NCBI RefSeq assembly: GCF_013911085.1
Contig: NZ_JACERN010000039.1
Location: 62,001-126,000 of the forward strand
Direction of reading: 5' to 3'
DNA from: Aquitalea aquatica
GTDB lineage: Bacteria > Pseudomonadota > Gammaproteobacteria > Burkholderiales > Chromobacteriaceae
DNA length: 64,000 nucleotides
Shown: piece by piece, positions 54,699-63,371 of the stretch
Layout of the letters: each line of letters begins with the position of its first letter
How positions within the stretch are numbered: position 1 is the stretch's first letter
Program-made: the position numbers and the translations under genes
The notes under the pieces: generated by a model
Seen by the model: the letters and a program-made list of their open reading frames with translations, nothing else
Databases searched by the model: none
Told to the model about the DNA's origin: nothing

Positions 54699-57542
54699 AT
54701 GAAGAGTACGGCTGATTATCTGTCCTCCCAGCAAGAGGCTGCTGAAACTGCCTTAGCCCTGTTGCAACATCAGGGTGAACCTGCCGCCGCGGCTGTCTGG
54801 GCGCTGGTGGGGACGACATGGCAGCGTCTGGCCACGCTGGGTGGGGCGGACACGTTGACACCGGCTGCGGCCTTGTCTGCGGGACGACTCCCCGGGCCGG
54901 ATGGCGGAGCCATGCCCCTGTCGGTACAGGGCGAACTGATTGGCTGGCTGGTTTGGCGCGGCAGAATGCCGGCCAATACGGCGGCGATTGCTTCGCTGCT
55001 GACCGGGCATCTGTTGAGTGCGCGGCAGCATTCCGAGCAGTCCCAGGCACGGGTGATGAACGAAACCCTGCTGGAAATCAGCCAGCTGCCCAGTGAGTGC
55101 AGCACGCTGGATGACATGCTGCCCAAGCTGCACCGTTTGCTGATGCGGCTGATGGATGCCAGCAACTTCTATATTGCCCTGTACGACGAACAGTCCAGCA
55201 GTCTGCATTACCCCTTTTATGCCGACCAACTAGACCCGACCCCGCCTTCCCCCGCTCAACAGTTTTCCGCCAGCCAGAGTGAACGCTCACTGACCGCCTG
55301 GCTGATGCGCATCGGTAAGCCTCTGGTGCTCACCCGTGAACGGCTGCTGGAGATCTGCGCTCAGGAACAACTGGTGCTGGAAGGTCCGGTGCCTGAGCTG
55401 TGGATGGGGGTGCCGCTGACCAATGCCAATAACACTGTCATTGGCGCTGCCGTCATGCAGTTCTATGCCGAGCAATCGCCCTGCACCTCGGCCGAGCAGA
55501 CGCTGTTTCTGTTTGTTGCCCGCCATGTCGGCTATGCGCTGGACCGCATGCTGTACCGCAGCCAGCTGGAGCGTCAGGTCTGGCTGCGCACCTGCGAGCT
55601 GGAGGGGATGAATGCCCGGCTGCGTTCTGAAGTGTCCGAGCGTAAACGGGCCGAGCGTTTTCAGGATGTGCTGTTCCGTATTGCCGATCTCTCCAATACC
55701 AGCCTGTCGCTGGAAGCCTTTCTGGCGGGAGTGCACCGGCTGCTGATGGAGCTGGTAGCCGCCCGCAACTGCCAGGTGGCGCTCTACAGCATGGACAATG
55801 ATCTGCTCAGCTTCCCCTATTGTTCCGACGACCAGCAACCGGCGGCCAAAACCCGGCGGCCAGGCAAGGGGCATGTCGAGCAGGTGCTGCACAGTGGCCG
55901 GCCGTTATTGCTGGACCGCCTCAATCCGCAGCTGCCGTCTGCGGATGGTGCCGGGCCACCGCTGCATAGCTGGCTGGGAGTGCCGCTGTATTGCGGGCAC
56001 GAGCTGTTGGGTGTGCTGTCGGTACACAGCTATCAGGAAGAGGTGATCTACAGCTATCGCGATCAGGAAGTGCTGGAGTTTGTCGCCAACAATATCGGCA
56101 CGGCACTGGCGCGGGTGCGTGCCATGCAGGAACTGCAAGACGCCTATGCCGAACTGGAAGAGCGGGTACGCGAACGCACCAGTGAGCTGGATGCGGTCAA
56201 TGCCCAGCTGGAGTTCGACAGCCTGCATGACCCGCTTACCAAGCTGCCCAACCGCAATTACTTTGCCAAAACCTTGCGCCGCGCCTGGGAAAGCTATGTG
56301 GTGGGCAACGGTGCCCGCTTCAGCGTGATCTTTATCGATCTGGACCGCTTCAAGCTGGTGAATGACACGCTGGGCCATCTGGCTGGCGATCATCTGCTGT
56401 TCGAAGCCGGTGCGCGCATTCGCTCCTGCCTGCGTCATTACGATTTCCTCGCCCGCTTGGGTGGCGACGAGTTTGCGGTGCTGCTGTTTGGTACCGAAAC
56501 GCTGGAAGGCTGCGAAATGATTGCGCGGCGTATTGTCAGCGAATTCGAGCGGCCGGTGATTCTGGCCGGGCGTGAAGTCTTCTCTACTGCCAGTGTCGGT
56601 GTGGTACTGGCTGACCGTGAGCATTATCACAAGGCAGAAGAGCTGCTGCGTGATGCCGACCATGCCATGTACTGCACCAAGCAGCAGGGCCGGCAGGGTT
56701 ATACCGTGTTCAACCACCAGCTGCGTATCAACCAGGCCGACCAGTTGGCGCTGGAAAGCGAATTGCGCCGGGCGCTTGAGGTAGACGACCAGCTGCTGCC
56801 TTATTTCCAGCCCTTTATCGATGCCCGCAGCGGCGAGCTGGTGGGTTTCGAATCGCTGGTGCGCTGGCAGCATCCGCTGCGCGGGCTGATTTCGCCGGCG
56901 CTATTCCTGCCCATGGCCGAGGAAAGCGGGCTGATCACCCGGGTTGACCGCTATATGATCAATGCGGCCTGCCGCCAGCTGCGGCTGTGGCTGGACGAGG
57001 CGCGGGTATCGCGTGACATCGCCCTGCATATCAATCTGTCCTCGGCCAATTTCCATGATCCGGAGCTGGTACCGTGGATGCGCGACATCATCGACAGCTA
57101 CCAGCTGCCGGCCTCCATCTTGCATCTGGAAATCACCGAAAGCGCGTTGATCGATGTGCCGGATATTGCCGCCACCGTGATGCATGCCCTGCATGATCTG
57201 GGCGTCAAGCTGGCGCTGGACGACTTCGGCACCGGTTATTCCGCGCTGTCCTATCTGCATCGCTATCGTTTCGATGTGCTGAAGATAGACCAGAGCTTTG
57301 TATTCGATGTCGACCGCAAGGAAGAATCGTCCGCCATCGTGCGTGCCATTCTGGCGCTGGCGCAGGCACTGGGTCTGGATGTGGTGGCCGAAGGCGTGGA
57401 AACCGCCGCCCAACTGGCGCGCTTGCAAGAGATGGGCTGTGGCAAATTGCAGGGTTATTACTTTGCCGCCCCGGCCCCGGCGGCAGCCATCGACTGGGAT
57501 CGCTTGGCGCGCTTTGTGCAGGAGTTTCGCCGTGCCGCTTGA
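54699..57542 (+). CDS. GAF-GAF-GGDEF-EAL c-di-GMP signalling protein
   Basis: The 947-residue cytosolic protein has no membrane helix. Two GAF-like sensor domains lie at about 130-285 and 335-470, a coiled coil at about 472-505, GGDEF at about 508-670 (intact GGDEF 588-592, RxxD inhibitory site R579-D582), and EAL at about 690-940 (E718 in ESL, DDFGTG at 841-846, LKIDQSF, AEGVE). Both catalytic sites look complete, so it could make and break c-di-GMP. It lies 64 bases after bioF and 76 before bioH, on the same strand, in the middle of the biotin cluster. Biotin has no known tie to it; the placement is the oddity. Confidence 0.9.
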   Translation: MKSTADYLSSQQEAAETALALLQHQGEPAAAAVWALVGTTWQRLATLGGADTLTPAAALSAGRLPGPDGGAMPLSVQGELIGWLVWRGRMPANTAAIASLLTGHLLSARQHSEQSQARVMNETLLEISQLPSECSTLDDMLPKLHRLLMRLMDASNFYIALYDEQSSSLHYPFYADQLDPTPPSPAQQFSASQSERSLTAWLMRIGKPLVLTRERLLEICAQEQLVLEGPVPELWMGVPLTNANNTVIGAAVMQFYAEQSPCTSAEQTLFLFVARHVGYALDRMLYRSQLERQVWLRTCELEGMNARLRSEVSERKRAERFQDVLFRIADLSNTSLSLEAFLAGVHRLLMELVAARNCQVALYSMDNDLLSFPYCSDDQQPAAKTRRPGKGHVEQVLHSGRPLLLDRLNPQLPSADGAGPPLHSWLGVPLYCGHELLGVLSVHSYQEEVIYSYRDQEVLEFVANNIGTALARVRAMQELQDAYAELEERVRERTSELDAVNAQLEFDSLHDPLTKLPNRNYFAKTLRRAWESYVVGNGARFSVIFIDLDRFKLVNDTLGHLAGDHLLFEAGARIRSCLRHYDFLARLGGDEFAVLLFGTETLEGCEMIARRIVSEFERPVILAGREVFSTASVGVVLADREHYHKAEELLRDADHAMYCTKQQGRQGYTVFNHQLRINQADQLALESELRRALEVDDQLLPYFQPFIDARSGELVGFESLVRWQHPLRGLISPALFLPMAEESGLITRVDRYMINAACRQLRLWLDEARVSRDIALHINLSSANFHDPELVPWMRDIIDSYQLPASILHLEITESALIDVPDIAATVMHALHDLGVKLALDDFGTGYSALSYLHRYRFDVLKIDQSFVFDVDRKEESSAIVRAILALAQALGLDVVAEGVETAAQLARLQEMGCGKLQGYYFAAPAPAAAIDWDRLARFVQEFRRAA

Positions 57543-57618
57543 GCCAGCAGCCTGCGCGGCTGCTTTCTTTCGCCCTGTACTCTTGCGAAAACCACCTTTC
57601 TCCCCCATTTGATTGCCC

Positions 57619-58383
57619 ATGACTCTGTTTGTTGAAAGCCGCGGCCGTGGCCCGGACGTGGTAATGCTGCATGGCTGGGGCCTGCATGGCGGTGTATTCG
57701 ACCGTGTGGCAGATGCGCTGGCCACGCACTACTGCGTGCATCTGGTTGACCTGCCCGGCCATGGTGGCTCTGCCCCGCTGGCGCGTTTTGACGCCGATGC
57801 CGTGGCCGAGCAGCTGGACGCCCATTTTCCCTTCCCCGTACAACTGCTTGGCTGGTCGCTGGGCGGCCTGATCGCCCAGCACTGGGCGGCCCGCCATCCC
57901 GACAAGATCAAGAGTCTGGCGCTGGTGTCCACCAGTCCACGCTTCGTGCGCGACGATAGCTGGCCACATGCCCAGCAACGTGCGGCCATCGAGGCGGTGG
58001 GGGCAAGTCTGGAAGGTGCCTTCGAGCAAACGCTGGAGCGCTTCCTCGCCCTGCAGATGATGGGCGCGCCCGCCGCGCGCGACACCGTCAAGGCGGTGCG
58101 CGAACAGTTGTTTTCCCATGGCCGGCCACAAGGCTTGCTGCCGGCACTCGAATTATTGCTGGAGGCCGATGCGCGTGCGCTGGCCGGCCAGATTCATTGT
58201 CCGGTGGCGCTGTTTTTCGGGGTGCGCGATGCGATCACCCCGATCGGTGCCGGCCGCTGGCTGCAGTCCGCTCTGGCCGATGCCACCCTGCACGAATTCA
58301 CCCAGGCTTCGCACGCGCCATTTTTGTCTCATCAGGACGAATTTGTCGCCAAGCTGGCCCAGCATCTGGAAGCCTCCGCATGA
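57619..58383 (+). CDS. bioH: Pimeloyl-ACP methyl ester carboxylesterase
   Basis: BioH removes the methyl ester to free pimeloyl-ACP for BioF. From ATG 57619 (MTLFVES) the alpha/beta hydrolase has 254 residues: oxyanion region MLHGWGLHGG, nucleophile Ser in GWSLGG, Asp in FGVRDAITP and His in ASHAPF. No clear Shine-Dalgarno site precedes it; a TTG two codons earlier is also open. Its stop overlaps the bioC start as ATGA. Confidence 0.95.
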   Translation: MTLFVESRGRGPDVVMLHGWGLHGGVFDRVADALATHYCVHLVDLPGHGGSAPLARFDADAVAEQLDAHFPFPVQLLGWSLGGLIAQHWAARHPDKIKSLALVSTSPRFVRDDSWPHAQQRAAIEAVGASLEGAFEQTLERFLALQMMGAPAARDTVKAVREQLFSHGRPQGLLPALELLLEADARALAGQIHCPVALFFGVRDAITPIGAGRWLQSALADATLHEFTQASHAPFLSHQDEFVAKLAQHLEASA

Positions 58384-59294
58384 GCGAAGCGTTTTACACC
58401 GATAAAGCCCGTATCCGCGCCTCTTTCGAGCGCGCCGCCAGCAGTTATGATTCCGCCGCCGTGTTGCAGCGTGAAGTGTCCGACCGCATGGCCGAGCGGC
58501 TGTCCTATATCAAGCATCAACCGCAAGTGATTCTGGATGCCGGCACCGGCACCGGTTATGGCGCGGCCCAGTTGCGCACCCAGTATCCGGAGGCGCAGGT
58601 GGTGGAGCTGGATCTGGCCCACGCCATGCTGTGTGCCTCGCGCGAGCGTCAGCGTGCCGGGGATGGCCTGCTGAAAAAACTGTTCAAGCGCAGCCAGCCC
58701 TGGCAGGTGTGTGCCGATGTGGAAAGGCTGCCGCTGGCCGACAATAGCGTCGACATGATCTGGTCCAATCTCACCATCCAGTGGGTGAATATTCCGGACA
58801 GCGTGTTCAGCGAGTTCGAACGCGTGCTCAAACCGGATGGCATGCTGATGTTTTCCACGCTGGGGCCGGACACCCTGTTCGAGTTGCGCGAAGCCTTTGG
58901 CGGGATCGACCATGCCACCCACGTCAACCAGTTCATCGACATGCATGATCTGGGCGATGCGCTGATGCGCGTCGGTTTTGCCGAACCGGTGATGGACATG
59001 GACAAGATCGTGCTCACCTACGACAAGGTGCGCGACGTGATGCACGACCTCAAGGCCATCGGTGCGCACAATGCCACCCGCGACCGCAGCCGTGGCCTGA
59101 TGGGCAAGCAGGCCTGGCGCCAGGTGGAAGCCAGTTACGAGGCCCGGCGACGCGATGGCACACTGCCCGCCACCTATGAGGTGGTGTATGGCCATGCCTG
59201 GAAAAGTACGCTGAAGAAAAAGGGCAATACCCTGCCGGATGGCCGGCAGGTGATCGAATTCGTCAAACCGGGCAGCTGGCCGGGCAAGGTCTGA
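58380..59294 (+). CDS. bioC: Malonyl-ACP O-methyltransferase
   Basis: BioC methylates malonyl-ACP so that fatty-acid synthase can extend it towards pimelate. From ATG 58380, overlapping bioH by four bases, it has 304 residues. SAM motifs are ILDAGTGTGYGA, VVELDLAHAML, and DMIWSNLTIQW, all typical of BioC; KARIRASFERAASSYD at the N-terminus is also characteristic. BioC and BioH together start the pathway whose end is BioB. Confidence 0.95.
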   Translation: MSEAFYTDKARIRASFERAASSYDSAAVLQREVSDRMAERLSYIKHQPQVILDAGTGTGYGAAQLRTQYPEAQVVELDLAHAMLCASRERQRAGDGLLKKLFKRSQPWQVCADVERLPLADNSVDMIWSNLTIQWVNIPDSVFSEFERVLKPDGMLMFSTLGPDTLFELREAFGGIDHATHVNQFIDMHDLGDALMRVGFAEPVMDMDKIVLTYDKVRDVMHDLKAIGAHNATRDRSRGLMGKQAWRQVEASYEARRRDGTLPATYEVVYGHAWKSTLKKKGNTLPDGRQVIEFVKPGSWPGKV

Positions 59295-59301
59295 TACGAC
59301 A

Positions 59302-59826
59302 ATGACTGACCGCGTGCGGCCAGCACGGCCGGAAGACGCCGAATGCCTGGTATGGCTGGATACCTATGCCAGCGCGGGCATCCGTCCGGCACTGGCGCGT
59401 TATGTGCAAGCCAGTTTTACCCCGCAGGTGTTTCTGGACAAGCTGGCCGACCCGCAACAGCACATCCTGCTGTTGGAGCGTGATGGCCATCTACTGGCCT
59501 ATGCCTTGCTGCAAGAGGGGGCCGCCTGTCCTGGAGAGCCGGCCTGGCAGGCCGAGTTGGCCACGCTTTATGTCATGCCACGCTTTGCCGGGCAGGGGCT
59601 GGGACGGTGTTTACTGTCAGCCAGCTTGCAACTGGCCGGCCAGCTGGGTTACCACGGCTTGTGGTTGAGCGTGTTTCACGGCAATCAGCAAGCACTGGCT
59701 TTTTATCGGCATCTGGGCTTGCAACAGGTAGGGGATTGCTACTTTGAAATGGAGCAGGAGCGCCATCTCAATCATGTTTTTCTGCTGGCTGCTCTTGCCC
59801 AGGGGAACCATGTTGCGCCGCAATAA
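59302..59826 (+). CDS. GNAT family N-acetyltransferase
   Basis: The 174-residue protein has the GNAT acetyl-CoA loop LYVMPRFAGQGLGRCLLSAS (about 91-110) and the later LSVFHGNQQALAFYRHLG. The substrate is unknown. It starts seven bases after bioC and is likely in the same transcript, but nothing in biotin synthesis calls for it. Confidence 0.88.
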   Translation: MTDRVRPARPEDAECLVWLDTYASAGIRPALARYVQASFTPQVFLDKLADPQQHILLLERDGHLLAYALLQEGAACPGEPAWQAELATLYVMPRFAGQGLGRCLLSASLQLAGQLGYHGLWLSVFHGNQQALAFYRHLGLQQVGDCYFEMEQERHLNHVFLLAALAQGNHVAPQ

Positions 59827-59877
59827 TCGAATGACCCCAATACGCTCCCAACCCCGTCACTACTCATTCAATCCATC

Positions 59878-60768
59878 ATGACATTCCTACGCCGCCTGGC
59901 CCCGGCCAGCCTGCTGCTGTTGCTGGCCGCCTGTACCCTGACCCAGCCCAAATCTGAAATCTCTGCACCGAAAGTGCCAGTCAAGCCACGCGTCGCCCTG
60001 GCCCTGGGCGGCGGTGCGGCCAAGGGCTTTGCCCATATCGGTGTGATCAAGATGCTGGAAGCCAACGGCATCGTGCCCGACATCATCACCGGCACCAGTG
60101 CCGGCAGTGTGGTGGGCAGCCTGTATGCCTCCGGCCTGAACGGCATCCAGTTGCAGGCCAAGGCCATGCAACTGGATGAGTCTGAGCTGACCGACTGGAC
60201 GCTTTCCACCAAGGGTTTCCTCAAGGGTGAAAAGCTGGAAGCCTATATCAATACCCAGTTGGGTAATCGGCCCATCGAGAAACTGCCGCGCCGCCTGGGC
60301 ATCGTGTCCACCGAGCTGGATTCCGGCCAAAAGGTAGTGTTCCGTACCGGCAATACCGGCCAGGCCGTGCGCGCCTCGGCCAGCATTCCCAATGTTTTCC
60401 TGCCGGTGGTGATTGGCGGCAAGCGCTATGTCGATGGCGGCCTGGTCAGCCCGGTGCCGGTGTCGGCCGCGCGCGAGATGGGGGCGGATTTTGTCATCGC
60501 GGTGGATATTTCGGCCAAGCCCAAGGCCGGCAAGGCCACCGGCCTGTTTTCCATGCTGGACCAGAGTTTCAACATCATGAGCGGCCCGACGCTGGCGGCC
60601 GAGTTGAAACAGGCTGACGTGGTGATTCGCCCCAATGTGCTGAATATCGGCTCGGCCGACTTTGAAGCGCGTCACCAAGCCATTCTGGAGGGCGAGCGGG
60701 CCACGCAGCAGTTGATCCCGTTGATTCGCAGCCGTTTGCAGCAAAAGTCACTGGCGTTGGCGCGTTAA
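59878..60768 (+). CDS. Patatin-like phospholipase lipoprotein (RssA-like)
   Basis: The 296-residue protein starts with a lipoprotein signal (LLLLLAAC, Cys about residue 19). The patatin fold shows the oxyanion GGGAAKGFAHIG, the nucleophile motif GTSAGS near residue 79 and the catalytic-dyad DGG in YVDGGLVSPVP. It would be an envelope-anchored serine acyl hydrolase. Its lipid target is unknown. Confidence 0.9.
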   Translation: MTFLRRLAPASLLLLLAACTLTQPKSEISAPKVPVKPRVALALGGGAAKGFAHIGVIKMLEANGIVPDIITGTSAGSVVGSLYASGLNGIQLQAKAMQLDESELTDWTLSTKGFLKGEKLEAYINTQLGNRPIEKLPRRLGIVSTELDSGQKVVFRTGNTGQAVRASASIPNVFLPVVIGGKRYVDGGLVSPVPVSAAREMGADFVIAVDISAKPKAGKATGLFSMLDQSFNIMSGPTLAAELKQADVVIRPNVLNIGSADFEARHQAILEGERATQQLIPLIRSRLQQKSLALAR

Positions 60769-60824
60769 AGCACCGCAGGGCGGGCCTTGCCTTCTGGCTG
60801 TGGCCGGGAAAGATGGCATAATGC

Positions 60825-60858
60825 AGGCGTTGTCGGTCAAGCCAGGCAGGCAACGCCT
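60825..60858 (+). terminator. Possible terminator after the patatin gene
   Basis: AGGCGTTG and CAACGCCT form an 8-bp stem with an 18-base loop, followed by GTTTT. The long loop and short T-run make it modest. Confidence 0.5.
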
Positions 60859-60929
60859 GTTTTGCGTGGTGCCATCTGCCCTGCAAAGTATCATTTTTTA
60901 CTCTGGGCGCAGCCCGCAAGGAGAACCGC

Positions 60930-61583
60930 ATGATCAAGCTCTACGGCGTGCAGCTGTCCGCTTACTACAACAAGGTCAAGATTGCCCTGCTGGAAAAGGG
61001 CGTCAATTTCCAGGAAGTACCCACCCGGCCCTCGCAGGAACCGGCGCTGCTGGAACTGAGCCCGATGGGCAAGATTCCCTTTGTCGACATCAATGGCCAT
61101 GCCCTGTCCGAATCCACGGTGATCCTGGAATGGCTGGAAGATGCCTACCCCACCGCCGCCCTGCTGCCGCCGACCCCCAATGGCCGTGCCAGTGCACGCG
61201 AACTGATGACCCTGCTGGATCTGTACCTGATGCCGGCAGCCGGTCCGCTGTATCGTCACCTGCTGTTTGGTGCTGCGCTGGATGAGGCTGGCAAGGTCGC
61301 TGCCAAGGCTGCTACCGAACGTAGCCTGCTGGCCATCTCGCGCTTGGTGCAGTACGGACCGTGGCTGGCAGGTGAGTATTTCAGCTTTGCCGATATTTCA
61401 GCAGCCTGTGTGTTGCCGCTGGTGGCAGCGTCCACGCAGCAGGTGTATGGCGAAGATCTGACCACCATCATTCCGGGTATCGAAGACTATCTGGCTTTGC
61501 TGGGCAAGCGTTCCAGCGTGGCCCGCACCTGGCAGGACAGTGCCGCTGCCCGGGCTGCCTTCCTGGAAGCCAGCAAGCAATAA
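60930..61583 (+). CDS. Glutathione S-transferase family protein
   Basis: The 217-residue protein has a thioredoxin-like N-terminal domain (MIKLYGVQLSAYYNKVKIAL, with the cis-Pro in GKIPFVDI and the glutathione-binding SESTVILEWLED) and an all-helical C-terminal domain with FADISAACVL. AAGGAG precedes the ATG. It may conjugate or reduce electrophiles with glutathione. The exact class is not clear. It is convergent with dinB, with six bases between the stops. Confidence 0.9.
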   Translation: MIKLYGVQLSAYYNKVKIALLEKGVNFQEVPTRPSQEPALLELSPMGKIPFVDINGHALSESTVILEWLEDAYPTAALLPPTPNGRASARELMTLLDLYLMPAAGPLYRHLLFGAALDEAGKVAAKAATERSLLAISRLVQYGPWLAGEYFSFADISAACVLPLVAASTQQVYGEDLTTIIPGIEDYLALLGKRSSVARTWQDSAAARAAFLEASKQ

Positions 61584-61589
61584 GTACGG

Positions 61590-62654
61590 TTACAGGGCAT
61601 CGAACAGCGGCAGTTGCTGCGGCTGGTCGGTGTCATCGGCTAGCCTGACGCCCACCCCCACCAGCCGTACCGGGCGCTGGCCGCGGGCATAGGCGATCTC
61701 CAGCAGATCGCGGTAATCGGCACTGCTCAGCTGCCGGCCGCTATGTTCGGCCGTGGTCTGGCTGAAATCGGCAAACTTCAGCTTTACGCTCAAGCCCTTG
61801 AACGGTGGATTTTCCGCCCGGGCAATGCGCCCCTGCAGCTTGCTCATCAGCTCTGGCAGCTTGTCCAGACAGGCAGCCAGGTCGGGCAGGTCCTGCGCAT
61901 AGGTCTCTTCCACACTGATGGACTTGCGGCTGCGGTCGGTGGAGACCGGCCGCTCATCCTGTCCGCGTGCCAGTTGGTAGAGTCGTTCCCCAAAACGGCC
62001 GAAATGGCGCATCAGGTCTACTTTCTCCCATTGGCGCAGCTCACTGCAGCGGTGTATGCCCAGCTGTTTCAGCTGTGCCGCCGTCACCTTGCCCACCCCG
62101 TGGATCTTTTCCACCGGCAGACCCAGTACAAAACTGTCGACATCCTGTGGCCGGATCACCAGTTGGCCGTCCGGCTTGTTCCAGTCACTGGCGATCTTGG
62201 CCAGGAATTTGTTGGGGGCAATGCCGGCCGAGGCGGTGATGCCGACTTCTGCCTGGATCTGCCGGCGAATGGCTGCGGCCATGCGGGTGGCGCTGCCCTG
62301 CTCATGTGGCTGACAGCTGACATCCAGATAGGCCTCGTCCAGCGACAGCGGTTCGATCAGCGGGGTGTAGCGCTCGTAGATGGCCATGATCTGCTGGCTG
62401 GCCTCGCGATAGCGGCGCATGTCCGGCGGCAGGATGATGAGCTGTGGACACAGCCGCAAGGCACGCGCCGAAGACATTGCACTGTGCACACCAAAGCGGC
62501 GGGCGATGTAGTTGCAGGTGGCAATGACGCCGCGGCTGTCGGGCTGGCCACCTACCGCCAGCGGTACTTCGCGCAGGCTGGGGTCGTCGCGCATTTCGAT
62601 GGCGGCATAGAAACAGTCGCAATCGACATGAATGATCTTGCGTTGCCCGGTCAT
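61590..62654 (-). CDS. dinB: DNA polymerase IV (Y family)
   Basis: The 354-residue polymerase has catalytic motif VDCDCFYAAIE (Tyr at the steric gate), the conserved YIARRFGVHSAMSS, the second acidic motif SLDEAYLDVS, and a helix-hairpin-helix IHGVGKVTAAQL; it ends QLPLFDAL, a possible beta-clamp binding tail. It does error-prone translesion synthesis. It lies 12 bases after the SelW-like gene and is probably transcribed with it. I found no CTGT-N8-ACAG LexA box upstream. Confidence 0.96.
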   Translation of the reverse strand: MTGQRKIIHVDCDCFYAAIEMRDDPSLREVPLAVGGQPDSRGVIATCNYIARRFGVHSAMSSARALRLCPQLIILPPDMRRYREASQQIMAIYERYTPLIEPLSLDEAYLDVSCQPHEQGSATRMAAAIRRQIQAEVGITASAGIAPNKFLAKIASDWNKPDGQLVIRPQDVDSFVLGLPVEKIHGVGKVTAAQLKQLGIHRCSELRQWEKVDLMRHFGRFGERLYQLARGQDERPVSTDRSRKSISVEETYAQDLPDLAACLDKLPELMSKLQGRIARAENPPFKGLSVKLKFADFSQTTAEHSGRQLSSADYRDLLEIAYARGQRPVRLVGVGVRLADDTDQPQQLPLFDAL

Positions 62655-62666
62655 GCGGCCTCGTGG

Positions 62667-62975
62667 TCAGTCGGCTGCGCGTTCGCTGTGGCCCAGTGTC
62701 TTGTCGGGTGCCACCCGGTCGCGTACCAGCTGTTTCAGCTGCTTGATGTCGGGAAAACCGCCATCGAGTTTGCGGTCCCACAGCGGCTGCTCATCGATGC
62801 TGATGCGGAACACGCCACCGCTGCCGGGACGCAGCGCCACTTCGGCCACTTCTTTTTCAAAGGTGGTCAGCAGCTCTTGTGCCATCCAGGCGGCGCGCAG
62901 CAGCCAGCGGCAGCCCGTGCAGTATTCAATGGCAATGCGGGGCAGGGAAGGCTGGGGTGTGCTGGGGGTATTCAT
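62667..62975 (-). CDS. SelT/SelW/SelH (Rdx) family thioredoxin-like protein
   Basis: The 102-residue protein contains the redox motif CTGC in IEYCTGCRWLLRAAW (about residues 18-21) and the downstream SGGVFRISIDEQPLWDRKLDGGFPD typical of the bacterial Rdx family, here with Cys in place of selenocysteine. It is probably a small cytosolic thiol redox protein. It is the leading gene of a short unit with dinB. Confidence 0.9.
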   Translation of the reverse strand: MNTPSTPQPSLPRIAIEYCTGCRWLLRAAWMAQELLTTFEKEVAEVALRPGSGGVFRISIDEQPLWDRKLDGGFPDIKQLKQLVRDRVAPDKTLGHSERAAD

Positions 62976-63028
62976 GAGAGTCCGGCTTGAATGCAGTGCC
63001 GGATAGCATAACGCAGAATGAGGAAAAA

Positions 63029-63153
63029 TCCGCCGGTTCCCTGAGTCGATCTATTATTTGACGGGGCTTGACTGGCAAGACCCGTTCTCCTCCATCGTGT
63101 TGACTCTTTTAGTGCAGACTTGGCGCTTACTACTGTGTAGGGTAACCGGCGGA
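63029..63153. repeat. 125-bp element with inverted ends and internal hairpin
   Basis: TCCGCCGGTT at 63029-63038 is exactly complementary to AACCGGCGGA at 63144-63153; the match extends inward by CCCT if one base is bulged. Inside, ACGGGGCTTG/CAAGACCCGT (63061-63070, 63076-63085) forms a near-perfect hairpin. The form suits a MITE remnant or a structured RNA. There is no second copy that I noticed in this window. Confidence 0.5.
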
Positions 63154-63283
63154 CTGAGCAGTACAAAGCGTTGTTCAACTCAATTCCCGGACGCCAGTGT
63201 GCCCAAGGATGGTGCGGCGGTAAAGCGATTACTCTAACAAAGGTCGAATGCTGCATTGCACGATGTCACATTGGCGCAACGTT

Positions 63284-63311
63284 GGGCAGAAAAATGCCCG
63301 CTTAAGCGGGC
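63284..63311 (-). terminator. Terminator of the PCu(A)C gene
   Basis: GCCCGC-TTAA-GCGGGC (63296-63311) is followed on the minus strand by ATTTTT. It lies about 60 bases after the stop of the copper chaperone gene. Confidence 0.75.
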
Positions 63312-63371
63312 GGTTGCAATAATTGGCTAGAAAAATCAGCAGATTGGCAGGATTTATCTAGCCCAAAACCC

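Larger units (their letters stand above)
62976..63371. other. Gene-free spacer with structured element
   Basis: This 396-base spacer separates the SelW-like and PCu(A)C genes. It holds the inverted-ended 125-bp element described separately, the terminator at 63284-63311, and about 130 bases between them with no recognised signal. A 94-codon minus frame runs through the left half but has no ribosome-binding site or domain, and I do not accept it. Confidence 0.55.

Noticed and set aside
62972-63256. 94-codon minus-strand frame
   Set aside because: It runs through the inverted-ended element, has no ribosome-binding site and no recognisable domain. I keep the region as gene-free.
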